Under the pieces are notes generated by a model. The model did no database searches, had not been told where the DNA came from, and saw nothing but the letters and a program-made list of their open reading frames with translations. 64,000 bases of DNA. It comes from Spirochaetota bacterium (lineage in GTDB: Bacteria > Spirochaetota > Spirochaetia > SZUA-6). Positions 48,242 to 57,294 of the stretch are shown in pieces. Location of the stretch: contig JAADHF010000045.1 in the NCBI GenBank assembly GCA_013151965.1, forward strand, positions 20,096 to 84,095. Direction: 5' to 3'. The first letter of the stretch is position 1. Each line of letters opens with the position of its first letter. A program made the translations under genes and the position numbers.

Positions 48242-49264
48242 TCAAATTATTTTTTTTAGTTCTTCGAGGGAGGTTATGGAATAAATTCCGTTTTTTTTAC
48301 GGTGGTCTCCGGCAAACGGTAATTCCGGCTCTTCTTCTCTGTCCCGGCCGGTAAAAAGAATACCCTGGTAGTTGTACTTTGATTGCTCGGAAGCTTTCAT
48401 ATCATCCGGCATATCTCCTATAAAGAAACATTTTTTTATATCCCCGCCTGTCTTTTTTGCTATTTCATCGAGCATAAACGGATTCGGTTTGCTTAAGGAA
48501 ACTTTTTTCTTTTCCGTCTGTAAAATCCTCGCCTCCTCCGCCCTGCAATGATCTAATGTCAGTACAAAGGAGAAGTAGTGTTCTATTCCGAATCTTTTTA
48601 ATGTGTAAAGGGCTTCCGCTTTAGGCCGTCCGGTTGCTATGGCTAAAATACCGGTTTCGGATAAACTATCTAAAATTTCTGTATTGATAATAAGAGTTTC
48701 CCTGTCCATCAGCCCTTTGTTTTTATGGAAAAGAGGTTCCGAATTGTATGTTTCAAAGAATATTTTCTCCCCGAGATAGATTTCCTGAAATATCTGTTTA
48801 ATTAGATTGCCCGATCCCACTTCTCCTGTTGACAGCTTCCGTATAACAGGATCTATTCTTTTACCATTGATTTTAAATAATGCCGTAAGAGGATTTTTAT
48901 TTTTTTTAAGGAAGCAAATAAGAGGCCGGATATCCCAGTTTTCCGTGATGCTTCGAAGCAGAAGACAGGTAGAATCAAATTTATGGAATTCATATACTTT
49001 AAGGTCCTTGTTGATATCCCTGTTTATTGCAGATAAGAGCAGAGAGATGGTCACATATGTCAGATCCCAGTCGTTGTTTAAGCCCCCGCTTTCTTTAACC
49101 CGGGATAAATCATCCATCAAAAACGGCTGTCCGGGCAGCATACTGCCGTTTTTTGAATCTTTTAAGAATACAACAGCAGTTTCTCTTACTACAGCACGGT
49201 ACGATTTCGATACATCAACTATAACACCGTCCATATCAAATACTATTAATCTGCTTTTTTTCAT
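48242..49264 (-). CDS. HAD-superfamily phosphatase (TIGR01548-like)
   Basis: 'RLIVFDMDGVIVDVSKSYRAVVRETAVVF', 'VKESGGLNNDWDLTY', 'KKCFFIGDMPDDMKASEQS'. Confidence 0.82.
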   Translation of the reverse strand: MKKSRLIVFDMDGVIVDVSKSYRAVVRETAVVFLKDSKNGSMLPGQPFLMDDLSRVKESGGLNNDWDLTYVTISLLLSAINRDINKDLKVYEFHKFDSTCLLLRSITENWDIRPLICFLKKNKNPLTALFKINGKRIDPVIRKLSTGEVGSGNLIKQIFQEIYLGEKIFFETYNSEPLFHKNKGLMDRETLIINTEILDSLSETGILAIATGRPKAEALYTLKRFGIEHYFSFVLTLDHCRAEEARILQTEKKKVSLSKPNPFMLDEIAKKTGGDIKKCFFIGDMPDDMKASEQSKYNYQGILFTGRDREEEPELPFAGDHRKKNGIYSITSLEELKKII

Positions 49265-49283
49265 GTTCTATTCCGGGCTTTTC

Positions 49284-49988
49284 TTAAGGATTTTGTGTAA
49301 ATTTCAGGTTCCCGCGGTATATTCCTTTAACATAGGGAATAATATCAGCAATTTCAGATATAATACTATAGCGGCAGCCTGAAGAACCCGCTTTTTCGTT
49401 GTTGTTTCTTCTGATCACTACCGGAAAAACCGACCAGTTAAGAAGCGGAATATCTGTCGGTCCGTCACCTACGACTATCGTATCTTCCGGGTTAAAACCC
49501 ATAGAGATGACCGCATTAAGTTTATCGGCCGGTTTTAATGTCCGGTACTCGATGCCGGAAATTACGTGGTCTTTAAAGATAAATCTATTGGCTACTACAT
49601 CGGAGAAACACTTAAGAATACCGGATTTATGCAATACAGCCCTGCTTAAATTTTCCGTGCCGCAGGAAATAAGAACCTGTTTATGACCGGCACGCTGTAA
49701 TGCCTTTAGAGTATTTCTGTCCTCCATAGATATCCGTCCGGCCAATTCTTCGGTAACCCTTTCTATAATATCTTCCTTTGTCCCCTTTGCAGCCCATAGA
49801 TAGAGGGGTTTAAAGTAGTGGCCTATCCATCCTTTCATATCCGCATATATGATTGCCCTGGTAAGTAGTCCCTTAAGGTTTAAAACATGCGGGTGCATTT
49901 CTTTAACTATACAGGATAGAAGACTCTGCTCGCTGTCGTGCGGTGTAAGTGGTAAAATCGTGCCGTCAAAATCCCATACTATATTCAT
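49284..49988 (-). CDS. HAD-superfamily phosphatase (SerB/MtnX-like)
   Basis: 'MNIVWDFDGTILPLTPHDSEQSLL', 'HKQVLISCGTENLSRAVL', 'TIVVGDGPTDIPLLNWS'. Start M at 49988 more plausible than 50027. Confidence 0.83.
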   Translation of the reverse strand: MNIVWDFDGTILPLTPHDSEQSLLSCIVKEMHPHVLNLKGLLTRAIIYADMKGWIGHYFKPLYLWAAKGTKEDIIERVTEELAGRISMEDRNTLKALQRAGHKQVLISCGTENLSRAVLHKSGILKCFSDVVANRFIFKDHVISGIEYRTLKPADKLNAVISMGFNPEDTIVVGDGPTDIPLLNWSVFPVVIRRNNNEKAGSSGCRYSIISEIADIIPYVKGIYRGNLKFTQNP

Positions 49989-50074
49989 CCGGAATAGTAT
50001 CTCATCCGTATCCGGGGTTCTTGTCAATATATTTTCTTGACTATTTAAAAGAAAAGATATTAATTTAGAGGCCT

Positions 50075-50803
50075 ATGAAAAATATAAACTTATTTTCCGC
50101 TGTAATTCTGTTAGTAGCAGGTAATTTCCTGACTTCCTGCAGTGTGCGGGAGAATATATATCTAAACAGGGACGGCTCCGGCACGGTATCTTCAAGAGTA
50201 GAGGTTAAACAGATTCTCGCTAATTATTTTTCTAATCTTGCGGAGGTTACCGGAAATTCCAAAGAACTCTCGGACGGGAAACTTTTTGATACTGAAGAGA
50301 TAAAAGCTGAAATTAAAAAACAGCCCGGTGTAGAGGTTAAAAGTATAAAGGCATCAGGGGAAAATATACTTACAACGGAACTTGAATTCAGAGATATTTC
50401 AAAAGTGTTTAAAAATGAAAAAGGTACGGCTGCTGTAAATGTGGTAAGTTTAAAGGATGACGGCGGAAATAAGGTATTTCGGTTTCATCTCGATAAAAAG
50501 AATTTTAAACAGCTCTCTACCCTGATACCGATTCTTTCAAATCCGATTATAGAGAGCCTCGGCCCTCAGGATGGTGACTCTACAACAGAGTCCGAGTATC
50601 TCGAGATGATGTCCTTTGCTCTCGGTGAAAATGGTCCGAAAGCGGTCAAAAATTCCATGGTGAAGGTGATTGTTCATATTAAAGGAAAAGTGATTTCTCA
50701 AAAGGGAGGGAAAATATCCGGGAATGTCGTTACCTTTTCGATACCCCTGATAAAACTCCTGCTTCTGAATAAGCCATTGGATTACTCTGTCACTTTTAAA
50801 TAG
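50075..50803 (+). CDS. Lipoprotein, unknown function
   Basis: Lipobox 'GNFLTSC' after a hydrophobic N-terminus. Confidence 0.75.
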   Translation: MKNINLFSAVILLVAGNFLTSCSVRENIYLNRDGSGTVSSRVEVKQILANYFSNLAEVTGNSKELSDGKLFDTEEIKAEIKKQPGVEVKSIKASGENILTTELEFRDISKVFKNEKGTAAVNVVSLKDDGGNKVFRFHLDKKNFKQLSTLIPILSNPIIESLGPQDGDSTTESEYLEMMSFALGENGPKAVKNSMVKVIVHIKGKVISQKGGKISGNVVTFSIPLIKLLLLNKPLDYSVTFK

Positions 50804-50835
50804 CTATGTAACGGATCCGCAGGCGGATAAAAGTT

Positions 50836-50909
50836 TGCCCCAGAGACGACTCGAACGTCCGACCTCCGGTTTAGGAAACCGCTGCTCTATCCTGCTGAGC
50901 TACTGGGGC
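50836..50909 (-). tRNA. tRNA-Arg, anticodon CCU
   Basis: Reverse complement folds as cloverleaf: acceptor GCCCCAG/CTGGGGC, D-arm GCTC/GAGC, anticodon loop TTCCTAA, T-loop TTCGAGT; no encoded CCA. Confidence 0.93.
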
Positions 50910-51010
50910 AGTACCGGATAGCTATCCTATCTTCATTTTTCTATCCTGTCAATCTTAAATAGTGCGGACTTATCTTGATTGTCAGAGTATAAATGTAGTA
51001 CATTCACCAT

Positions 51011-52054
51011 GTGGAACATTCAAGCCGTGTTGATTTTTTTCTTGCCGTTATTGTAGTTTTTGTTATCGGCCTCATACTTAAGCTGGCTGAACATGTTATT
51101 ATTTTAATGCTTCTCTCCTTCCTGCTTGCCTATGTAATGGAACCCGTTGTCGCTCTTTTAAGGAAAATCGGGCTTGCATTATGGCTTTCGGTGCTTATTA
51201 CATCGATACTCTTTTTGTGTGTATTTATCGGTTTCGGAACGGCAATTTACGGTAGCGTCGTGGAGTTTATTCTTTCATTACCGAAATATATCGAGAAACT
51301 GACTTCCATTATAACGGATCTTGTATCCGGAATAGAATCCTTCTCCGGGGGGAGGTTCAGGCTAAATATTGTAAAGGGGCTTCAGGAAATACCGGTAGCT
51401 TCGATTACGCTTAATGCCGCTAAGTCTGTTGTCTCGCATATAGTGCAATTTTCGCTTATCTTTCTTTTTGCCGTCTTATTTGTGTACGGCAAACATGGGT
51501 TTCAGAAAAAACTGATGATGGTGTTCTCAAAGAAAAAAGGGAGATGGGTCCCCATAGTCTTAAACAGAATCGACAAAGAACTCAGAAAGTATATAGCTTT
51601 AAAAACCGCGATAAGCCTGACTACCGGCACTATAGCCGGAATTATTCTCTCCCTATTTCATGTTCAGTTTGCTATTGTCCTGGGGTTCACCACTTTTCTC
51701 CTTAATTATATACCGAATATCGGTTCGATAATTGCGACATTTATACCGTTTTTTATTGCTCTTGCCCAATTCGGCTTAACTGCAGAACCAGTGTGGATCT
51801 TTTTATCTCTTAGTCTGGTGCAGATGGTCATAGGCAGCGGGCTGGATCCTAAATTAATGGGCAATACTATGAATCTCTCCCTGTTTGTAGTATTTTTCTC
51901 ATTGCTCTTCTGGGGGTGGATGTGGGGGCCTGCGGGAGTACTGCTTGCTGTTCCTATGACAACATCGATAAAAATAATACTGGAAAATGTACCAGCCACC
52001 GCTCACTTAGCTGTTCTTTTAGAGCCTGCTTCAAAAAAGAAGAGAAGATTGTAA
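51011..52054 (+). CDS. AI-2E family transporter / permease
   Basis: 'LLSFLLAYVMEPVVALLRKIGL', 'TTFLLNYIPNIGSIIATFIPFFIAL', 'FVVFFSLLFWGWMWGPAGVLLAVPMTTSIKIILEN'. GTG start. Confidence 0.9.
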   Translation: MEHSSRVDFFLAVIVVFVIGLILKLAEHVIILMLLSFLLAYVMEPVVALLRKIGLALWLSVLITSILFLCVFIGFGTAIYGSVVEFILSLPKYIEKLTSIITDLVSGIESFSGGRFRLNIVKGLQEIPVASITLNAAKSVVSHIVQFSLIFLFAVLFVYGKHGFQKKLMMVFSKKKGRWVPIVLNRIDKELRKYIALKTAISLTTGTIAGIILSLFHVQFAIVLGFTTFLLNYIPNIGSIIATFIPFFIALAQFGLTAEPVWIFLSLSLVQMVIGSGLDPKLMGNTMNLSLFVVFFSLLFWGWMWGPAGVLLAVPMTTSIKIILENVPATAHLAVLLEPASKKKRRL

Positions 52055-52071
52055 GGCGTTCCTGCTGTTAT

Positions 52072-53937
52072 TTATCGATAATCAAACGGGTTAACCCGGT
52101 TTCCCCATTTATCTCTAGCTTTAACAAGATTTTGCTTTTCCTCTTCAAGTGTAGAGAGAACTATCTTCGGGGTGCCGGAAACCTTTGTCCTGTATATTTC
52201 CAGTATCCTGTCTATCTTGTTGATGTTCTCGGGGACTCTTAAACCGAACTGTTCTATATATTCTTCCTTTGAATAATCTTTATCAACCACATCTTTAAAA
52301 AGCCTTCTTAAATCCTCGTATTTCGGTATAAAACCTGTCGGGCTTTTAACAGCCTCTGCATCTCCATGAACTCTCAGTTCCATCCATTTGAGCCATACTC
52401 TCTTATCCTGCCTTGTATTAAGGAAATTCCCGTTTTCGTCCTTCAGGAAGTAGTTTACGGCAAAGATCAGAGGCGGATTGTCGATACTGCTGCCGAAATC
52501 CAGGTTATTCTGAATGTACCTGCTTATGGGAACAGAGAGGAAGTCAAGATTCGACATGGGGCTGTATTTTCTGACACCTGTCTTGCCAAGAGTCGCTGCT
52601 GTTGTTTCCGATTCCAGAGAGGCGCCTTTTGTTATTATTCCGTGAGACCAGTTAAAGGACTGCTGTACGGGAACCCACGTATCGGAATCTCTACCTCCGT
52701 AGATAATGCCGCCTAAAGGCACTCCTGCCGGATCGTGCATCTTAGGGTCTCTGTTCGGCAGGGAATCGAGTGCAAGGGTAAAACGTGCATTGGGATGCGA
52801 TGCCGGGATCTCTTTCCCGTCTGCGTCCTTTTTCCCCTTAAACCAGTCTCCTGAATGGTTTCTTCCTTTATCAGGAATTTCGCCGTCCATTCCCACCCAG
52901 TAGGGAGTATTATCATGAATCAGTATATTGGAGAAGATCATTTCCCGAGGTGAATGAAGAGCTTTCCATATCTCAGGATCATCCTTGGAATTAATGCCGA
53001 GTATTATTCCGAACATGCCGTTCTCCACATTTGCCGCTCTGACTTCTCCGTCTATTTTTCTTAAATATGCAATATCATCTCCCACTATCCTTTCGCCGGT
53101 TACCATTGCGGTTGATGTTTTTCCGCACATCGACGGAAATGCACCCGTGAAGTATGTTACCCTGTTATCAGGACCGTTTACTCCCATTACAAACATATGT
53201 TCTGTCAGCCAGCCTTCCCTGGATGACTTGTTGATTGCAAGCCTCATGGCAAGTTTTTTAAGCCCTAAAGTATTTCCGCCGTACTGAGTGTTCATGCTGT
53301 AGACGATTTCTCCGTCGAGATCTATATATACCCGACGTTTTTCTATATTTTTACTTACATTGTTTTCCAGTTCCCCTTCGCTGTGTACGAATTTAAAGAA
53401 TCTGTCCATTCCCTTTCTGTTTGTAAATTCTTTGTAGCCGGGCCTGTAAAGTATTGTTTCGCTGTGAGCGACATACGGCGAATCTGTTAACTGCACACAT
53501 GGTATTGTAAACTCGGAATTATTCGGGCCCAGGGAATAAAAACAGATAAACATTTCATGGCCGTCCATTATATTCGTCATTATTCCTTCCAGATCCTTTA
53601 AGCCTTCCTCTTTATCTGTCGAGTTGATATTCGGCCCCAGATTTACACCCGCAGGAAGAAGATACTTTGTCCGTGCCTTATCTCTTGCCTGGTCGTAGTA
53701 ACCGTCGAAGTGTACCGTATGCCCCTCTGTTTTCAGCTTTGTTTCCTCTCCTGCTGCAACGGACCTGTCCCTTATGTATTGTATATCGTCATCCGAATCA
53801 GCGGATACAAAAGCTTTTGCCGGGTTCAGCAGTTTAATATATTTTACAAGAAACTCATTTAAGGTCTTGTTTCCGATGGCCTCGATTTTTTTGTAATTTT
53901 TTTCACCCAGAAAATCTTTAAGAAATTGTTCTGACAT
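52072..53937 (-). CDS. pckG: Phosphoenolpyruvate carboxykinase (GTP)
   Basis: 'TGAFPSMCGKTSTAMV' nucleotide loop, 'FTIPCVQLTDSPYVAHSETILYRPGY', 'GGRDSDTWVPVQQSFNWSHG'. Confidence 0.96.
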   Translation of the reverse strand: MSEQFLKDFLGEKNYKKIEAIGNKTLNEFLVKYIKLLNPAKAFVSADSDDDIQYIRDRSVAAGEETKLKTEGHTVHFDGYYDQARDKARTKYLLPAGVNLGPNINSTDKEEGLKDLEGIMTNIMDGHEMFICFYSLGPNNSEFTIPCVQLTDSPYVAHSETILYRPGYKEFTNRKGMDRFFKFVHSEGELENNVSKNIEKRRVYIDLDGEIVYSMNTQYGGNTLGLKKLAMRLAINKSSREGWLTEHMFVMGVNGPDNRVTYFTGAFPSMCGKTSTAMVTGERIVGDDIAYLRKIDGEVRAANVENGMFGIILGINSKDDPEIWKALHSPREMIFSNILIHDNTPYWVGMDGEIPDKGRNHSGDWFKGKKDADGKEIPASHPNARFTLALDSLPNRDPKMHDPAGVPLGGIIYGGRDSDTWVPVQQSFNWSHGIITKGASLESETTAATLGKTGVRKYSPMSNLDFLSVPISRYIQNNLDFGSSIDNPPLIFAVNYFLKDENGNFLNTRQDKRVWLKWMELRVHGDAEAVKSPTGFIPKYEDLRRLFKDVVDKDYSKEEYIEQFGLRVPENINKIDRILEIYRTKVSGTPKIVLSTLEEEKQNLVKARDKWGNRVNPFDYR

Positions 53938-54029
53938 TTTAACACCCTTTCCTTAAAATATTTTGTTAAATTCTCCGTGCCAGTATATAGTGCCGGGAGA
54001 ATAAAATAAAGTTATTTATCGTCTATTTC

Positions 54030-54058
54030 TTGAAAAAAATCGATAACTCCCATATATT
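54030..54058 (+). promoter_or_regulatory. sigma70-like promoter of class I lysS
   Basis: TTGAAA-N17-TATATT, 9 nt before ATG at 54068; no SD. Confidence 0.55.
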
Positions 54059-54067
54059 CCTTAAAGT

Positions 54068-55675
54068 ATGACAAAAAAGAGTTTACATTGGGCAGATATT
54101 ACTGCGGAAAAGATTATAAGAGAAAAGGGCAGGAAGGACCGTTATGTATGTGCTTCGGGAGTTACACCCTCCGGCACCGTACATATAGGCAATTTCAGAG
54201 AGATAATATCGGTAGATCTCGTGGTTCGTGCTCTTAAGAGGCTTGGGGAAAATACCCGGTTTATATATTCCTGGGACGATTATGATGTCTTTAGAAAAGT
54301 ACCGGTAAATATGCCGGATCAGGATAAGCTTAAAAACTACTTAAGACAGCCGATAACGCTGACCCCGGACCCCTACGGCCAGAGTGAGAGTTACGCAAGA
54401 AGGAATGAGATAGAAGTCGAGAAGCTAATGCCTGCCGTGGGAATTTATCCCGAGTATATTTACCAGGCCGAACAGTACAGGAATTCCGTTTATGCGGAAG
54501 GGATAAAAAAGGCTTTAGTGAATAAGGAGATCATTCGCGGAATATTAAACGAACATAGAACGAAGCCTCTTGCGGATAACTGGTGGCCTGTTACGGTTTT
54601 CTGCTCTTCCTGTAACAGGGATACAACGGAGATTACAGGATGGGATGGCGGGTATGATATCAGCTACAAATGTACTTCCTGCGGTAATGAGGAAACAACG
54701 GATTTACGGCGCACTTCATCTGTAAAACTCTTCTGGAGGGTGGACTGGCCGATGCGGTGGGCCTTCGAAAAGGTCGATTTCGAACCTGCAGGAAAGGATC
54801 ATCACTCGGAAGGCGGTTCCTTTGATACCGCAAAAAAAATAGTACGGCAGGTGTACGGCTGCGAACCTCCCGTAACTTTCCAGTATGATTTTATAGGCAT
54901 AAAGGGGCGCGGAGGCAAGATATCGTCTTCCACTGGTGAGGTTGTAAGTTTAAAGGATGTTCTCGAAGTTTATCAGCCGGAGATTGTCAGATATCTATTT
55001 GCAGGAACACGGCCCAATGCCGAATTTGTTATCTCATTCGACCTCGATGTGATAAAGATATACGAAGATTATGACAGGTGCGAGAGAATTTACTATGGCC
55101 TGGAGAATGTATCCGAAAAGAGACAGGAGAAGGAAAAGAGAATATACGAACTTTCATCGGTCTCCGGAGTGCAGGCAGAGGCTCCCTGTCAGCTTCCTTT
55201 CCGCCATCTCTGTAATTTGATGCAGATTCATAACGGAGACAGCGAAAAGGTGTTATCTCTCCTTAAAGAGGAAGCAAAGAGGACCGGCGAAGATGAATAT
55301 ACAAGGTATGTAAATTCTCTGAAAACGTTAAAAACAAGGGCTGCATGCGCCTGGAACTGGGTTACTAATTTTGCGCCTGAGGACTTTCAATTCCGGCTGG
55401 TGGAGGAAAACTCTCCTCCTGTTTCCCTGGAAGAAAACATTATATCCGCTGTTAAACAATTGGCGGAGGAGTTTGATCTTAAATATGATTCTCTTGATGA
55501 GCGTTCATTGTCCGGGCTTATCTATTCCGCTGCCCAGGATAACGATATTGAACCCCGTGATTTTTTTAAAGCTGTATACAGAATACTTATAGGAAAAGAA
55601 AAGGGGCCGAGGCTTGCATCGTTTATGCTCAGTATCGGAAGAGAGAAAATACATTCGATTTTTTCGAGATACTAA
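54068..55675 (+). CDS. lysS: Class I (archaeal-type) lysyl-tRNA synthetase
   Basis: 'GVTPSGTVHIGNFREI' HIGH-like, 'GRGGKISSSTGEVVSL' KMSKS-like, zinc-type 'CSSCNRDTTEITGWDGGYDISYKCTSCG'. Confidence 0.95.
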   Translation: MTKKSLHWADITAEKIIREKGRKDRYVCASGVTPSGTVHIGNFREIISVDLVVRALKRLGENTRFIYSWDDYDVFRKVPVNMPDQDKLKNYLRQPITLTPDPYGQSESYARRNEIEVEKLMPAVGIYPEYIYQAEQYRNSVYAEGIKKALVNKEIIRGILNEHRTKPLADNWWPVTVFCSSCNRDTTEITGWDGGYDISYKCTSCGNEETTDLRRTSSVKLFWRVDWPMRWAFEKVDFEPAGKDHHSEGGSFDTAKKIVRQVYGCEPPVTFQYDFIGIKGRGGKISSSTGEVVSLKDVLEVYQPEIVRYLFAGTRPNAEFVISFDLDVIKIYEDYDRCERIYYGLENVSEKRQEKEKRIYELSSVSGVQAEAPCQLPFRHLCNLMQIHNGDSEKVLSLLKEEAKRTGEDEYTRYVNSLKTLKTRAACAWNWVTNFAPEDFQFRLVEENSPPVSLEENIISAVKQLAEEFDLKYDSLDERSLSGLIYSAAQDNDIEPRDFFKAVYRILIGKEKGPRLASFMLSIGREKIHSIFSRY

Positions 55676-55725
55676 GATTTAAAGCGCAGTACGGCATTAC
55701 AAAAACCATAGAGGTAAAAAGCGTT

Positions 55726-56427
55726 ATGAAACCGGAAGAATTAAAAAAACTCATAGGTTATAAAGCGGTAGATGATCTTGTCGTAAGCGGGATGAAAATA
55801 GGACTGGGAACCGGCTCGACGGCTATCGAATCGGTTCGCAGGGTAGGTGAAAAGTCGCAAAGGGGAGAACTTAAGAATCTTGCAATTGTTGCAACAAGCT
55901 TCGAAACAAAACAGGAATGTCAGAATTACGGGCTTAATGTATATACACTTGGAGACCCTGTGATAAACGGGAATCTTGATCTTACCATCGATGGTGCGGA
56001 CGAAGTCGATCCGGAGTGGAATTTGATAAAGGGCGGCGGCGGAGCTCTTCTCATAGAAAAAATCGTAAGCTATGCTTCGAAAAGATTCTGTATTATTGTC
56101 GATGAATCAAAAATCGTTGCCGAATTAGGGGAAAAACGGCCTGTTCCCATAGAGGTAATTCCCGAAGCGTTTGTTACCGTAAAAGGTACACTGCATGCAC
56201 TGGGGGGAAGAGCCGAAATACGTATGGCAAAAATGAAAGCGGGCCCTGTTAATACTGAAAGAGGGAATATTATAGTGGATTTATATATACGCGGTTTCCG
56301 TCCTGAAGAACTGGAAAAGACATTAAACCAGATACCCGGCGTTGTAGAAAACGGTATATTCGCAGGCAGAACAACGGATCTGTATGTAGCCTACGGAAAC
56401 GGCCGCATAGAGAGTAAAAGCCGTTAG
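55726..56427 (+). CDS. rpiA: Ribose-5-phosphate isomerase A
   Basis: 'KIGLGTGSTAIESVRRVGE', 'DLTIDGADEVDPEWNLIKGGGGALLIEKIV', 'IIVDESKIVAELGEKRPVPIEV'. Confidence 0.96.
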   Translation: MKPEELKKLIGYKAVDDLVVSGMKIGLGTGSTAIESVRRVGEKSQRGELKNLAIVATSFETKQECQNYGLNVYTLGDPVINGNLDLTIDGADEVDPEWNLIKGGGGALLIEKIVSYASKRFCIIVDESKIVAELGEKRPVPIEVIPEAFVTVKGTLHALGGRAEIRMAKMKAGPVNTERGNIIVDLYIRGFRPEELEKTLNQIPGVVENGIFAGRTTDLYVAYGNGRIESKSR

Positions 56428-56454
56428 AACCTGCCAGGTATTTCGGTCTTTTAA

Positions 56455-56592
56455 TCAGCCTATTTTAATTTCTTTCCCGGTTTTTGCATCTTTTATTGTA
56501 CAATTCTTATGCTTCTTCATGATTGATTTCGCAAACTCTTTACTGTCCGTTTCTGCAAGCAGGTCTTTGTCTTCGTAGATATAGAAAAGCAT
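56455..56592 (-). CDS. Small 45-aa protein, absent from the supplied ORF track
   Basis: MLFYIYEDKDLLAETDSKEFAKSIMKKHKNCTIKDAKTGKEIKIG*; SD-like AAGGGG upstream. Confidence 0.6.
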   Translation of the reverse strand: MLFYIYEDKDLLAETDSKEFAKSIMKKHKNCTIKDAKTGKEIKIG

Positions 56593-56681
56593 CTTTTAAG
56601 TACCCCTTATATTAGTTATTGTTTATTATACTATATATATTTTCGGATGTTAAGGGCCGAACAAACAGAAATTAATTTCTC

Positions 56682-56709
56682 TTGAACAGTTAAGAATATT
56701 AAGTATACT
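56682..56709 (+). promoter_or_regulatory. sigma70-like promoter of exonuclease gene
   Basis: TTGAAC-N16-TATACT, 10 nt before ATG at 56720. Confidence 0.55.
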
Positions 56710-56719
56710 TTTGTTGTAT

Positions 56720-57277
56720 ATGAAACCTGCACGTAATGTAAAAGAAATTGTAAACACACTTATTCATAACAAACCTGTAATTATCGATACGGAGACTACT
56801 GGCTTAAGAAACAGTGATGAAATTATAGAAATAGCGGTGGTCGATATAGACGGTAATGTTCTGGTGAACACCCTTATACATCCAACTCAATCCGTGCCAT
56901 TGGATGCTTCCGGTGTGCACGGAATAACCGAAACCGATATTAAAGATGCCCCGACATTCGATATTGTCTGGAAGGGTCAGCTGGAGGAGCTGTTTCAAAG
57001 ACATATCGTCTGTGCTTATAATGCGGATTTTGATATGAGAATGTTTGGACAAACCCTTAAAATATACGGGTTTCATTTGCCCTCCGGGATAAAGACCGCC
57101 TGTATAATGAAACTGTTCGCTGAGTATAGAGGTGATTGGGATTACCGGAAGAATCATTTTAGGTGGTTTAAGCTTAAAGAAGCCGCAGAGTTATGCGGCA
57201 TAGATCCTGCAGGCCTGCACAGGGCATTGCAGGATACTCAGCTTGCGCGTAAAGTTCTGCTCCGTATGGCTGAGTAA
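56720..57277 (+). CDS. 3'-5' exonuclease, DnaQ/epsilon-like
   Basis: ExoI 'VIIDTETTGL', 'VHGIT', 'YNADFDMRMF', 'HRALQDTQLARKVL'. Confidence 0.92.
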   Translation: MKPARNVKEIVNTLIHNKPVIIDTETTGLRNSDEIIEIAVVDIDGNVLVNTLIHPTQSVPLDASGVHGITETDIKDAPTFDIVWKGQLEELFQRHIVCAYNADFDMRMFGQTLKIYGFHLPSGIKTACIMKLFAEYRGDWDYRKNHFRWFKLKEAAELCGIDPAGLHRALQDTQLARKVLLRMAE

Positions 57278-57294
57278 TCAGCAGACAGGATCGC

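Noticed and set aside
50813-50826. ATCCGCAGGCGGAT inverted repeat next to tRNA-Arg
   Set aside because: Very small loop, short stem and no T-run on either side; insufficient for a terminator or attachment-site call.
50836-50909. tRNA-Arg as a mobile-element insertion site
   Set aside because: No integrase, no direct repeat of the tRNA 3' end and no mobile genes seen nearby.
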